From the NCBI GenBank assembly GCA_021044545.1, contig CP087990.1:1054001-1118000 (forward strand): a stretch of 64,000 bases of DNA, written 5' to 3'. A program made the position numbers and the translations under genes. Under the pieces are notes generated by a model. That model was not told the origin of the DNA. It did no database searches and was given only the letters and a program-made list of their open reading frames with translations. This DNA comes from Comamonadaceae bacterium M7527 (lineage in GTDB: Bacteria > Pseudomonadota > Gammaproteobacteria > Burkholderiales > Burkholderiaceae_C). This document shows, in pieces, positions 28,055 through 36,894 of this stretch. Within the stretch, counting starts at the first letter, position 1, and every line of letters begins with the position of its first letter.

Positions 28055-29200
28055 ATGCCTGCACTGTTACCCAACGTTGACCCAGACGGCTTGCTCGAGT
28101 TTTCAGTGGTCTACACAGACCGCTCGCTCAACCACATGTCCAAGCGCTTTGGCGACGTCATGCGCGACATTGGCAGCATGCTGAAGACCGCATACCACGC
28201 ACACAGCGTGGTGCTGGTGCCAGGTAGTGGCAGCTTTGGTATGGAGTCTGTGGCTCGGCAGTTTGCCCACAAGCAGCACGTGATGGTGATTCGCAACGGC
28301 TACTTCAGTTACCGCTGGACACAAATTTTTGATATGGGCGGCTTCACCCAAAGCCACACCGTCTTGAAAGCCAGACCCGCCAGCACTGAGGCGCAAGCTG
28401 CATGGTCACCCGCCCCCATTGCGGACGTGGTGGCGGCAATTGCCGCCGAAAAGCCCGCCGTGGTGTTTGCACCGCACGTGGAAACCGCAGCTGGCATGAT
28501 GCTGCCCGACGACTACTTGAAAGCCGTAGCTGACGCGGTGCACGCAGTCGGCGGCTTGTTTGTACTGGATTGCATTGCCTCAGGCGCCATGTGGGTCGAT
28601 ATGCAAGCCACAGGCGTAGACGTGCTGATCAGCGCGCCCCAAAAAGGCTGGAGCAGCACACCCTGCTGCGCCATGGTTATGCTCAGCGAGCGCGCCAGAA
28701 GCGCCATTGACTCGACCACCAGCACCACCTTTGCCATGGACCTGAAGCGCTGGTTGGGCATTATGGAAACCTACGAAGGCGGCGGTCACGCTTACCACAC
28801 CACCATGCCTACAGACGCACTCACCAAGCTGCGCGACACCATGGCCGAGACGCAAGCCTATGGCTTTGACCGTGTGCGCGAGGAACAAATGACCTTGGGT
28901 GCCAAAGTCCGCGCCTTGCTGGAGCAACACGGCTTTACCTCAGTCGCCGCTGCCGGTTTTCAAGCACCGGGCGTAGTGGTCAGCTTTACCACCGACCCAG
29001 GCTTGCAATCGTCCAAGAAGTTTTTAGAAGTGGGCCTGCAAACCGCCGCGGGCGTGCCCTTGCAGTGTGACGAAGGTCCAGACTTCATGACCTTTCGCAT
29101 AGGCTTGTTTGGCCTGGACAAATGGCACGACAGCGACCGCGCCGTAGCCGCCCTCGCCAAAGCCTTGTCTACAGTCGCCCCCGCCGCTCAGGCTGCTTAA
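28055..29200 (+). CDS. Class V aminotransferase (alanine/serine-glyoxylate type)
   Basis: 381-residue PLP enzyme. VPGSGSFGMESVARQF is the cofactor phosphate region, FVLDCIASGAMW supplies the PLP-binding Asp, and ISAPQKGWSSTPC holds the Schiff-base lysine. Similar enzymes transaminate glyoxylate with alanine or serine. A strong ribosome binding site (AAGGAG) fixes ATG 28055. In many relatives other genes such as coaBC follow lspA, so this neighbour is less usual. Confidence 0.88.
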   Translation: MPALLPNVDPDGLLEFSVVYTDRSLNHMSKRFGDVMRDIGSMLKTAYHAHSVVLVPGSGSFGMESVARQFAHKQHVMVIRNGYFSYRWTQIFDMGGFTQSHTVLKARPASTEAQAAWSPAPIADVVAAIAAEKPAVVFAPHVETAAGMMLPDDYLKAVADAVHAVGGLFVLDCIASGAMWVDMQATGVDVLISAPQKGWSSTPCCAMVMLSERARSAIDSTTSTTFAMDLKRWLGIMETYEGGGHAYHTTMPTDALTKLRDTMAETQAYGFDRVREEQMTLGAKVRALLEQHGFTSVAAAGFQAPGVVVSFTTDPGLQSSKKFLEVGLQTAAGVPLQCDEGPDFMTFRIGLFGLDKWHDSDRAVAALAKALSTVAPAAQAA

Positions 29201-29283
29201 GCCAAGCTTGTCACACCCAAGCTGATTGGGTGTGTCCATGGCGGCACGTCACGCCACACCCACGGCGCCCTGTGTTGCCGCGC

Positions 29284-30270
29284 TTACACCGTCAAAATGG
29301 TACAGCCAGTGGTCTTGCGCGCCTCCAGGTCGGCATGTGCCTGCGCCACGTCTTTGAGCGCATAGCGTTGGTCAATGCGAATGTTGACGGCGCCGCTGCC
29401 TACCACTTCAAACAAATCATCAGCCATGGCCTGCGTGGCTTCGCGGCTGCTGATGTGGCTGAACAACGTTTGGCGGGTTAAGTACAAAGAGCCTTTAGGG
29501 CCCAACATGCCTGGCGCAACAGGGTCTACCGGACCAGAAGCGTTGCCAAAACTGGCCATCAGACCAAAGGGGCGCAAGCAGTCTATAGAGCCCGCGAAGG
29601 TGTCTTTGCCAACAGAGTCGTAAACCACTTTCACGCCTTTGCCACCAGTGATGTCTTTCACGCGAGCAACAAAATCTTCGGTTTGGTAGTTGATGGTGTG
29701 CGCTGCACCGTGGGCTTTGGCCAGCTCGCACTTCTCATCAGAGCCAGCGGTACCAATGAGCTGCAAGCCCAGGTGCTTGGCCCATTGGCAGGCAATCAGG
29801 CCTACGCCACCTGCGGCAGCATGAAACAACACATGATCACCCGCTTGCAAGCCTTGTACGGGCAAGGTTTTTTTCAGCAGGTACTGGGCTGTCAAGCCTT
29901 TAAGCATCATGGCCGCGCCCGTCTCAAAACTGATGGCATCAGGCAGCACGCACACATTCATGGCGGGCATGACGCGCACTTCAGCGTAAGCGCCTGGCGG
30001 CTGGGAGGCGTATGCCACGCGGTCGCCGGCCTTCAGGTGCGTGACACCGGCGCCAACCGCCTCCACCACGCCCGCACCTTCCATGCCCAAGCCTGCTGGC
30101 AAGTTAAGAGGGTATAGACCTGCGCGAAAGTACACGTCAATAAAGTTCAGGCCAACCGCATGGTGGCGAATGCGCACCTCACCGGCGCCGGGCTCACCCA
30201 CCTGTACTTCAACCCACTTGAGTTGCTCTGGGCCGCCGGTTTGGTTGAATTGAATGGCGTTGCTCATCAT
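29284..30270 (-). CDS. NADPH:quinone oxidoreductase (zinc-free MDR family)
   Basis: About 328 residues of the QOR subgroup of medium-chain dehydrogenases. AGLGMEGAGVVEAVGAGV, VLFHAAAGGVGLIACQWAKH (nucleotide-binding AAxGGVG) and the NYQTEDF segment typical of QOR are visible; no structural zinc cysteines. Tandem ATGs at 30270 and 30267; AGGA precedes them. Confidence 0.93.
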   Translation of the reverse strand: MMSNAIQFNQTGGPEQLKWVEVQVGEPGAGEVRIRHHAVGLNFIDVYFRAGLYPLNLPAGLGMEGAGVVEAVGAGVTHLKAGDRVAYASQPPGAYAEVRVMPAMNVCVLPDAISFETGAAMMLKGLTAQYLLKKTLPVQGLQAGDHVLFHAAAGGVGLIACQWAKHLGLQLIGTAGSDEKCELAKAHGAAHTINYQTEDFVARVKDITGGKGVKVVYDSVGKDTFAGSIDCLRPFGLMASFGNASGPVDPVAPGMLGPKGSLYLTRQTLFSHISSREATQAMADDLFEVVGSGAVNIRIDQRYALKDVAQAHADLEARKTTGCTILTV

Positions 30271-30368
30271 GGCTAGGTGTCCTTTAATCGTTATTGGAAG
30301 TAGCCCGTATGGTGCCAGAAAAGCCTGTTGGTTGCAGTCGCCATGGTGGCTCGCCAGAGTGGGCGACA

Positions 30369-31340
30369 ATGGCGGCTATGACCACCCACCAGTCGCCCAC
30401 ATTCGTCGCTCAAACCCTCACGCTCAAGGCCGCTGTATTCCTGAGTATTCCGCCGTTGCTATGGGCTGGCAACGCCATTGTGGGCCGCCTGGTGGCAGAT
30501 GTGGTGCCGCCCATGACACTCAATTTGTTGCGCTGGACACTGGCCAGTGTGCTGCTGGCACCTTTTGCGCTTGGCATCTGGAAGCAGCGCCACACCTTGC
30601 TGGCCGCCTGGCCCAGGCTGGCGTTATTGGGTTTGACGGGCATGGGTTGCTACAACTCGTTTCAATACCTGGCGCTCAAAACCTCTACACCCATGAACGT
30701 GACGCTGGTGGCGGCCAGCATGCCCGTCTGGGTCCTGCTGATTGGCAGCGTGTTTTTTGGGCAACGTATCAGCACCAGGGCCTGGGTCGGTGCAGCCCTG
30801 TCGCTGGCCGGCGTGTTGCTGGTGCTGCTGCGCGGTGACTTGTCGCAAATTGGCAGCGTGCAATTGGTGGCAGGCGATGGCTGGATGATTCTGGCCACTT
30901 GGGCCTGGGCCACTTACAGCTGGCTGCTGTCCAGCCCCTCGCCGGCCCAAGCGCAGCTCAAGTCGGACTGGATCACCTACCTCATGGCCCAAATGCTGTT
31001 TGGCGTGGTGTGGTCAGGCGTTTTTACCAGCGCAGAGTGGGCGTGGCCTGCCTTGCAGGGCAGCGCCCCACCCACGCTGGTTTGGGGCTTGCCTTTGATG
31101 GCGGCCTTGGCCTACGTGGCGGTGGGCCCTGCCCTCATTGCCTACCGCTGTTGGGGCGCAGGCATTGCCATTGCAGGCGCCTCAGTGGCTGGCTTTTTTG
31201 CCAACCTCACCCCATTGTTTGCGGCTGTACTGTCCACCCTGATACTGGGCGAGGCGCCGCACGGCTACCACGTCGTCGCTTTTGCGCTGATTGTGGGCGG
31301 CATTGTGGTGTCCAGCCGCAAGCCGCGCGCCATGCCTTGA
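30369..31340 (+). CDS. EamA/DMT-family transporter
   Basis: About 323 residues, ten predicted helices in two EamA repeats. LLWAGNAIVGRLVADVVPPM opens the first and FFANLTPLFAAVLSTLILGE closes the second. Inner-membrane metabolite exporter of unknown substrate. The start (ATG 30369 or 30378) lies about 100 bases from the divergent quinone reductase. Confidence 0.9.
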   Translation: MAAMTTHQSPTFVAQTLTLKAAVFLSIPPLLWAGNAIVGRLVADVVPPMTLNLLRWTLASVLLAPFALGIWKQRHTLLAAWPRLALLGLTGMGCYNSFQYLALKTSTPMNVTLVAASMPVWVLLIGSVFFGQRISTRAWVGAALSLAGVLLVLLRGDLSQIGSVQLVAGDGWMILATWAWATYSWLLSSPSPAQAQLKSDWITYLMAQMLFGVVWSGVFTSAEWAWPALQGSAPPTLVWGLPLMAALAYVAVGPALIAYRCWGAGIAIAGASVAGFFANLTPLFAAVLSTLILGEAPHGYHVVAFALIVGGIVVSSRKPRAMP

Positions 31341-31353
31341 TACGCAAGTTGCG

Positions 31354-32151
31354 TTAAAACGCGCCCGCGTAAGCACCGCCATCAGCGAGTATGTTTTGGC
31401 CGTTGATAAAGCCCGCGTGTTGGCTGCACAAAAATGCGCAAATGGCACCAAACTCATCTGCCGTGCCAAAGCGCTTGGCCGGAATGGTTTGACGGCGTTG
31501 GTCCATGATGGCCTGCACTGGCTTGTCGGCTTTTTTGGCCGCACCCGCCATGGTTTGCTTCAGACGGTCTGTCTCAAACGCGCCAGGCAGCAAGTTGTTA
31601 ATGGTCACGCCTTGAGCGGCAATGCCACTGCGCGCCACACCCGCAACAAAACCGGTCAGGCCTGAACGGGCGCCGTTAGATAGTCCCAAAATATCAATCG
31701 GTGCCTTCACTGCGCCACTGGTGATGTTGACTATGCGTCCAAAGCCGCGCTGGGCCATACCGTCTACCGTGGCCTTGATCAGCTCAATGGGGGTGAGCAT
31801 GTTGGCATCAATAGCGGCCAACCAGTGCTCGCGCTCCCAATCTCTGAAGTCACCGGGTGGGGGGCCGCCCGCATTGGTTACCAACACGTCAAAGTTCATG
31901 CCTGGCCCGCCCACTGCTTGCCAAATAGAAGCGCGCCCCTCTGGCGTGGTGACATCACTGGCCACGCCAATGACCTGCGCACCATCGCCAATGGCCTTGA
32001 GCTTGGCCACAGCGTCATACAAGGGCAGCTCGGTACGTGCAGCCACCACCACATTGCAGCCCGCTTGTACCAAATTGGCCGCACAACCAAAACCCAAGCC
32101 TTTACTGGCACCACATACCAGGGCCCACTTGCCCTTTAAACCCAAGTCCAT
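31354..32151 (-). CDS. SDR family oxidoreductase with non-canonical active site
   Basis: 265-residue short-chain dehydrogenase fold. The cofactor motif CGASKGLGFG (about 13-22) and VTNAGGPPPG are clear, and Ser145 in NITSGAV is kept. Where the catalytic YxxxK should be, the sequence is SNGAR (158-162), with no Tyr and Arg for Lys. This matches the BKR-like SDR subgroup that departs from the standard tetrad. Catalysis by the usual mechanism is doubtful. Confidence 0.88.
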   Translation of the reverse strand: MDLGLKGKWALVCGASKGLGFGCAANLVQAGCNVVVAARTELPLYDAVAKLKAIGDGAQVIGVASDVTTPEGRASIWQAVGGPGMNFDVLVTNAGGPPPGDFRDWEREHWLAAIDANMLTPIELIKATVDGMAQRGFGRIVNITSGAVKAPIDILGLSNGARSGLTGFVAGVARSGIAAQGVTINNLLPGAFETDRLKQTMAGAAKKADKPVQAIMDQRRQTIPAKRFGTADEFGAICAFLCSQHAGFINGQNILADGGAYAGAF

Positions 32152-32187
32152 TGCTTTACTCCAATAAAGTTCAAAAAATACGCACCG

Positions 32188-33111
32188 CTACGCGAGGCGC
32201 TTCAGGCGACTGGCCCAAAAAACGCCCAACAATACCAATATGGTGCCCGCCACTATCCAGGCATTCAACGGCTCACCCAATAGGACACTGCCCATGATGA
32301 GGGTGGACATAGGCCCAATCATGCCAAACTGCGACGCCAGGCCTGCGCCAATGCGCTCAATACCCATCATCACCAGCACAACGGGCACCGCCGTACAAAA
32401 CACTGCGTTGAATACCGATAGTTGTATGACCTCAGGCGCCACCATCGCTGCACTCAAGGGGCGCAACACCACAAACTGTGCAATGCACAACAAACAGGCC
32501 ACAGTGGTAGCCAGGCCCACCAAGCGCAAGCTGCCCAGCTGCTTGACAAACTCACCGCTGAACATCAGGTACACGGCGTAGCTCACGGCACTGCCGAACA
32601 CCAGCAAAGTGCCAATGGCTGTTGCCGAACCCTCAAAACTCACCTCGTGCGCAAACACCAGCAACACGCCCGCATAGCTCACGCCCATGGCCAACGCCTG
32701 CTGCAGTGTGATGCGCTGGCCGTACACCAGCCAGGCCAACAGCAACACCAGCGTAGGGTTGAGGTATAACACCAAGCGCTCAAGGCTGGCCGTGATGTAC
32801 TGCAAGCCCCAAAAATCCAAAAAACTGGCCATGTAATAGCCGGAAAAACCAAGCCCCAGCACAGCCAACCACTGTCGCTTGCCCAACGCTGGCTTGCCGC
32901 GCCCAGCCCACCACGCCATAGCGACAAACAGCGGCAAGGCAAACAGCATGCGGTACATCAACAAGGTCACCGCATCAACGCCATAGCGGTATGCCAACTT
33001 CACAATAATGGCTTTGCCGCTGAAGGCAATAGCACCGACAGCGGCCATGAGCATGCCTGCGCCAAGGCTGGCACCGACGCCCGTTTTAGCCTGCACGTTG
33101 CAATGTCTCAC
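32188..33111 (-). CDS. EamA/DMT-family transporter
   Basis: Second, unrelated EamA protein, up to 307 residues and ten helices. Contains GLQYITASLERLVLYLNPTL, a segment typical of EamA proteins of this size, and GAGLASQFGMIGPMSTLIMG. The frame opens at a GTG (33111); ATG 33054 (MLMAAVGAIAFSGKAI) starts closer to the first helix and may be the true start. Substrate unknown. Confidence 0.88.
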   Translation of the reverse strand: MRHCNVQAKTGVGASLGAGMLMAAVGAIAFSGKAIIVKLAYRYGVDAVTLLMYRMLFALPLFVAMAWWAGRGKPALGKRQWLAVLGLGFSGYYMASFLDFWGLQYITASLERLVLYLNPTLVLLLAWLVYGQRITLQQALAMGVSYAGVLLVFAHEVSFEGSATAIGTLLVFGSAVSYAVYLMFSGEFVKQLGSLRLVGLATTVACLLCIAQFVVLRPLSAAMVAPEVIQLSVFNAVFCTAVPVVLVMMGIERIGAGLASQFGMIGPMSTLIMGSVLLGEPLNAWIVAGTILVLLGVFWASRLKRLA

Positions 33112-33166
33112 AGATACGATGTTGCATAAAAAACGCTACCGGCCGGGGTGAATGGGCTTGTTGATG

Positions 33167-33874
33167 TCAGTTGGGATCTTGCAGCCCGGCGGCATTGCAC
33201 ACCTTGTAGACCCGCCCCTGCTTGTCCAAAGGCTCTATCAGACCTTCGCGCACAAAGGCGCTGATGGTGCGGCTCACCGTTTCTAGCTGCAAGTCCATCA
33301 TGGCGCCCATGTCTTCGCGTGAAAACAAGGTCACCAAATCCGCATCGGCGCTGGTACGCATCTTCAGCACCAGGTTGCCCACGCGTTGTCGTGCGGTGCC
33401 AAAGTTCAAGTCGGCCAGCCAGTCATCGGCCTCTTTAAGGCTTTTGTGCCACGCGCCTAGCAAGCGCTGGTGCACGCGCGGTGTGTGCTCGTTCAATCGG
33501 TTGACCACGGCCACCGGTATGCGACACACCTTCACGCTAGACAAGGCAACGGCGTCGTTGTCCACTTGGCCGCTGGCCAACACCTCCAGGCCAATCACGT
33601 CACCCGGACGCAAAATGCGCACAATGCGGGCACGTCCGTCCACCGAGTTGCGTACCAGCTTGATCATGCCCACGCGCAGGGTAAGCACGTGCGCCACTTT
33701 GTCGCCGCGCGACTGCAGCAGCGCGCCAGGCGCGAACTCTAAATCATCTATGGGCGAATGTATGAGGTTGAAGTCTTGCTCTTGCAAGTCCCCAAACAAA
33801 GCCAACTCGCGTATACCGCAGTCGCGACAGTCGGAGGTCCCCTTCCATGCGGACTCGGTCTTAATCGGTATCAC
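33167..33874 (-). CDS. Crp/Fnr family transcriptional regulator
   Basis: About 235 residues. The N-terminal cyclic-nucleotide-binding-like beta barrel includes LRPGDVIGLEVLASG. The C-terminal helix-turn-helix reads FSREDMGAMMDLQLETVSRTISAFVREGLI, with the FNR-type ETVSR recognition helix. The N terminus has Cys16 and Cys19 (SDCRDCGI) like FNR, but the third FNR cysteine position is Ala, so a complete 4Fe-4S site is unlikely. GTG 33874 overlaps the DUF3422 stop (GTGA) and begins VIPIKTESAW; the longer frame is not believed. Confidence 0.88.
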   Translation of the reverse strand: MIPIKTESAWKGTSDCRDCGIRELALFGDLQEQDFNLIHSPIDDLEFAPGALLQSRGDKVAHVLTLRVGMIKLVRNSVDGRARIVRILRPGDVIGLEVLASGQVDNDAVALSSVKVCRIPVAVVNRLNEHTPRVHQRLLGAWHKSLKEADDWLADLNFGTARQRVGNLVLKMRTSADADLVTLFSREDMGAMMDLQLETVSRTISAFVREGLIEPLDKQGRVYKVCNAAGLQDPN

Positions 33875-35154
33875 GCGTGTACATCCCCGTGCACACGCTT
33901 TTGCAAGCGCTTCAACATCCACCACACCAGCAGCGCAATAACAGGCACGGCCACAGCCATGGTCATCTCGGGCGAAAACGGCCAACCCACTGCTTTGCCA
34001 CCTTTGGCCATATAGCCCAATAAACCTGTGAGGTAATAGGTAATAGCGGCCACGGACAAGCCCTCCACCGTGGACTGCAGTTTGAGCTGCAGTTCTTGGC
34101 GCTGGTTCATGGTGGTCAGCAAGGCACGGCTGCTGTCTTGCTGCTCAATTTCCACACGGGTGCGTAGCAAGTTGCTCATGCGAGAGATACGCTCGGATAA
34201 AGCTTGCTGACGGCGCTGTGACCAGTCGCAGGTGCTCATGGCTGGAGTCAAGCGGCGCTGCATGAAGTCCTTGATGGACTGCAAGCCTTCCAAGCGCTCT
34301 TCGGCTATGTCGTCAATGCGGCGCATCACCAGGTCAAAGTAGGCACTGCTTGCTGAAAAACGCGAATGCGTGGCCGCGTAATAGCCCTCTACCTCGCCAG
34401 CCAATCGCGTCAATCTGTCCAGCAAGGCAGGTTCATCATCTGGCCTTGCTGTTCGAATAGCCTGGGCCAATGAGGCGAGTTCGGCCTCTCCACGGCTCAG
34501 CATGCCGGTACTATCGCGCGCTATGGGCAAGCCCAGCAGCGCCATCATGCGGTAGGTTTCAATTTCCAACAAACGCTGCACCAATCTACCCAAGCGCCGG
34601 GGCGACAACTCTCGCACCAGCACCAGCGTCTGAGTGGCGCCGTCTGCCTGAATCGCAAAGTCGGTAAACACCACTGCCTGGCTGTCTGCCACCACAGCGC
34701 CTGTCAGCGACTCGTCTCTGAGCGTGGCACGCACCCTGGAGCCACGCACTGCATCCGCCTCGGCAATAGCAGTCACGTGCATGTGGCACACCAGCTCACC
34801 GGGCATGCTATCCAACCACGCGGTAGGCACCACCTCAAGGGCTTTGGGCACGGCCTGGTCTGGCAGCGCTTGTGCACTCAAGTTGCGCATAAAGGTGTAG
34901 CTCACAAACTCGGTATGCATCTCCCAGCGCAACCTGAAAGCGCCCATGTCAGCGCGCATGTGATTCACACCAGCCTGGGGCTCAGGCAGGTGATGGTCGC
35001 TGAGCAACTGCGCAAAGTGGGCATGGCTGGCCTCTCGTTCATGGGACTGCAGCAACATCACCACGTGCGTTACCGCCACCGGCGGAGGCAAAGGCTCTGG
35101 CGGCCTTGCGTGAATCTCGTTGTGCAACGACAGACGTTGTGGGTGATTGTTCAT
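33871..35154 (-). CDS. DUF3422 family protein
   Basis: 427 residues. The N terminus LHNEIHARPPEPLPPPVAVTH is the hallmark of DUF3422. A long helical middle follows, with two C-terminal membrane helices (about 365-410) and a short basic tail. Function unknown; membrane location is predicted. Coupled to the Crp/Fnr gene by a GTGA overlap. Confidence 0.9.
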   Translation of the reverse strand: MNNHPQRLSLHNEIHARPPEPLPPPVAVTHVVMLLQSHEREASHAHFAQLLSDHHLPEPQAGVNHMRADMGAFRLRWEMHTEFVSYTFMRNLSAQALPDQAVPKALEVVPTAWLDSMPGELVCHMHVTAIAEADAVRGSRVRATLRDESLTGAVVADSQAVVFTDFAIQADGATQTLVLVRELSPRRLGRLVQRLLEIETYRMMALLGLPIARDSTGMLSRGEAELASLAQAIRTARPDDEPALLDRLTRLAGEVEGYYAATHSRFSASSAYFDLVMRRIDDIAEERLEGLQSIKDFMQRRLTPAMSTCDWSQRRQQALSERISRMSNLLRTRVEIEQQDSSRALLTTMNQRQELQLKLQSTVEGLSVAAITYYLTGLLGYMAKGGKAVGWPFSPEMTMAVAVPVIALLVWWMLKRLQKRVHGDVHA

Positions 35155-35185
35155 ACCGTGTCCAATAAGTTGGGAGTTGCGTCAG

Positions 35186-35959
35186 TTACTTGGCAGCATC
35201 GCGCCAAGGTTTGAACATTTTCAGCCAATGCACGGCTGGTAAAGCGTAGCGGTCTTCAATAGCTTGCGCTTGTTTGAGCAACGCCATGCGACTGGGCTCG
35301 TTGGCGCGGGCTTGGGCCAGTACCACGCAATTGCCTTCACGCGTGGGTGTGAAGGCCCAAATGGCATCTTCACCAAACACCTGCGCCATGTTGGCCATAG
35401 ACACATCAAAACTGGCATGACGGCCAAACAAGTTCACAGTCATAGCCCCGTTCAGGCTTAGCAATCGCTTGCAATCTGCATAAAAATCCACACTGTCCAG
35501 CACGGGGCCTGCGGCCAAATGGTCGTACAAGTCCACTTGCAAGGCGTCTACCGCGCCGGCCCACTCGGGCTGGCGAATCACCTCGCCCGCGTCGCCCATC
35601 ACCACATTCAGGCGGGCCTGGTTGGGCGGCAACTTAAACCATTGGCGGCACATCATCGCCACTTGCGGGTTGATCTCCACCGCCGTGGTGAGCATGCCCA
35701 GCTTTTTAAAGCAGTATTTGGTCAGCGCCGCTGCACCCAGCCCCAACTGCATAGCGTGCAAGTCTTTGACATCGTCCAGGTCAACAAACAACAACCACGC
35801 CATCATGCGACGCACATAGTCCAACTCAATCTCAAAAGGCTTGTCCAAGATCATGGAGCCCTGCACCCACTCAGAGCCCAAGTGCAAATAGCGCACGTCA
35901 CCGTCCTCTGAAAAGTTGACTTCTGGCAGTGCTAAGGCGTCTTTGTTGGGTCTGGCCAT
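35186..35959 (-). CDS. Spermidine synthase-like methyltransferase-fold protein
   Basis: About 257 residues with a SAM-binding Rossmann core: MQLGLGAAALTKYCFKKLG then TTAVEINPQVAMMCRQWFKL and VDALQVDLYDHLAAGPVLDS. It groups with SpeE-like proteins that lack the N-terminal domain; aminopropyl transfer is not assured. ATG 35959 (MARPNKD) preferred over an upstream in-frame start. Confidence 0.8.
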   Translation of the reverse strand: MARPNKDALALPEVNFSEDGDVRYLHLGSEWVQGSMILDKPFEIELDYVRRMMAWLLFVDLDDVKDLHAMQLGLGAAALTKYCFKKLGMLTTAVEINPQVAMMCRQWFKLPPNQARLNVVMGDAGEVIRQPEWAGAVDALQVDLYDHLAAGPVLDSVDFYADCKRLLSLNGAMTVNLFGRHASFDVSMANMAQVFGEDAIWAFTPTREGNCVVLAQARANEPSRMALLKQAQAIEDRYALPAVHWLKMFKPWRDAAK

Positions 35960-36009
35960 GTTGGGTGCGATCGGCAATGAGTGAGTACAAGCTTTCAAGT
36001 ATCCACCAT

Positions 36010-36046
36010 CATTTATGCGCGTACTTCTAATGTATGCGCATAAATG
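36010..36046. repeat. 11-bp perfect inverted repeat between tatD and the speE-like gene
   Basis: CATTTATGCGC (36010-36020) and GCGCATAAATG (36036-36046) are exact reverse complements with a 15-base spacer. It is just downstream of the tatD stop and about 50 bases upstream of the speE-like start on the minus strand. No T-run follows, so an operator or weak attenuator is likelier than a terminator. Confidence 0.5.
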
Positions 36047-36051
36047 TATTT

Positions 36052-36885
36052 TTAATGTTGAAGAAGCTGCGCCAGTTTGGGCACAACGCGCATGGCATTC
36101 GCGGTGGTTTGCTGGGCCAGCGCTACGCTGCTCACGCCACGCAAGTGCGCTACCACGCGTGCAATGGCTGGCAGGTGCACGCTTGAGTTCAGACCCTGGC
36201 TAATGCCCGCTGCGCGGTCTTTGGCGCGCACGTAAATCCACTGAGGTGGCATATCAGGGCCGTCTGTCTCCAACACCACATCGGTAGCAGGCAAGCCAGT
36301 GACCAAGCGCCTGATTTGCTGCGATGTGTCAAAGGTGGTGGTGCCGCCAAAGCCCAGCACAAAACCCATTTGTGTAAACGCTTTAGCCTGTTGCGCACTG
36401 CCGTTGAAGGCGTGTGCAATACCGCCCACAACTGGCACCTCTCTCAAATGCTTTAGCAGCGCATCAGCGCTTTGACGCACATGCAACACCACGGGTAGGT
36501 TGTGCTTGCGCGCCAGTTTGAGTTGTGCCCGATAAACATGGTGCATTTTGGACAAGGCCGCTGGCGTTTGCAACGCCGGCACAAAGCCGTCTATGCCAAT
36601 TTCGCCTACACCAACCAGCCTGGGGTCGTCTCTCAAATCACCCAAAGCCTGGTCCAGCTGCGCCAACTGTAGGGGCGTGGCATCTACCGCATACAACGGG
36701 TGAATGCCCAGCACGTAGGCATCACGGTGGCAATGCGCCCAGCGGCGCACCGTGTCAAAGTTGGCCACCTCTACGGCAGGTACCACACACAAGCGCACGC
36801 CCATGGCATAGGCCTGGCCACGCAAGCTCCCGCCCGCGGCACCAAATTCTTGTGCGTCCCAATGGCAGTGCGTATCTATCAGCAC
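36052..36885 (-). CDS. tatD: TatD family metal-dependent hydrolase
   Basis: 277-residue TIM-barrel metallohydrolase. The HxH motif DTHCHWD is at 4-10, and GVGEIGIDGF, LPVVLHVRQSADALL and VLETDGPDMPP supply the remaining metal ligands. TatD relatives are DNases/deoxyribonucleases. GTG start at 36885, 9 bases after the lolD stop. Confidence 0.93.
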   Translation of the reverse strand: MLIDTHCHWDAQEFGAAGGSLRGQAYAMGVRLCVVPAVEVANFDTVRRWAHCHRDAYVLGIHPLYAVDATPLQLAQLDQALGDLRDDPRLVGVGEIGIDGFVPALQTPAALSKMHHVYRAQLKLARKHNLPVVLHVRQSADALLKHLREVPVVGGIAHAFNGSAQQAKAFTQMGFVLGFGGTTTFDTSQQIRRLVTGLPATDVVLETDGPDMPPQWIYVRAKDRAAGISQGLNSSVHLPAIARVVAHLRGVSSVALAQQTTANAMRVVPKLAQLLQH

Positions 36886-36894
36886 GGTAGCCTT

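Noticed and set aside
29211..29234. CACACCC/GGGTGTG stem between the aminotransferase and quinone reductase genes
   Set aside because: Only 7 bp with a 9-base loop and no T-run; too weak to annotate.
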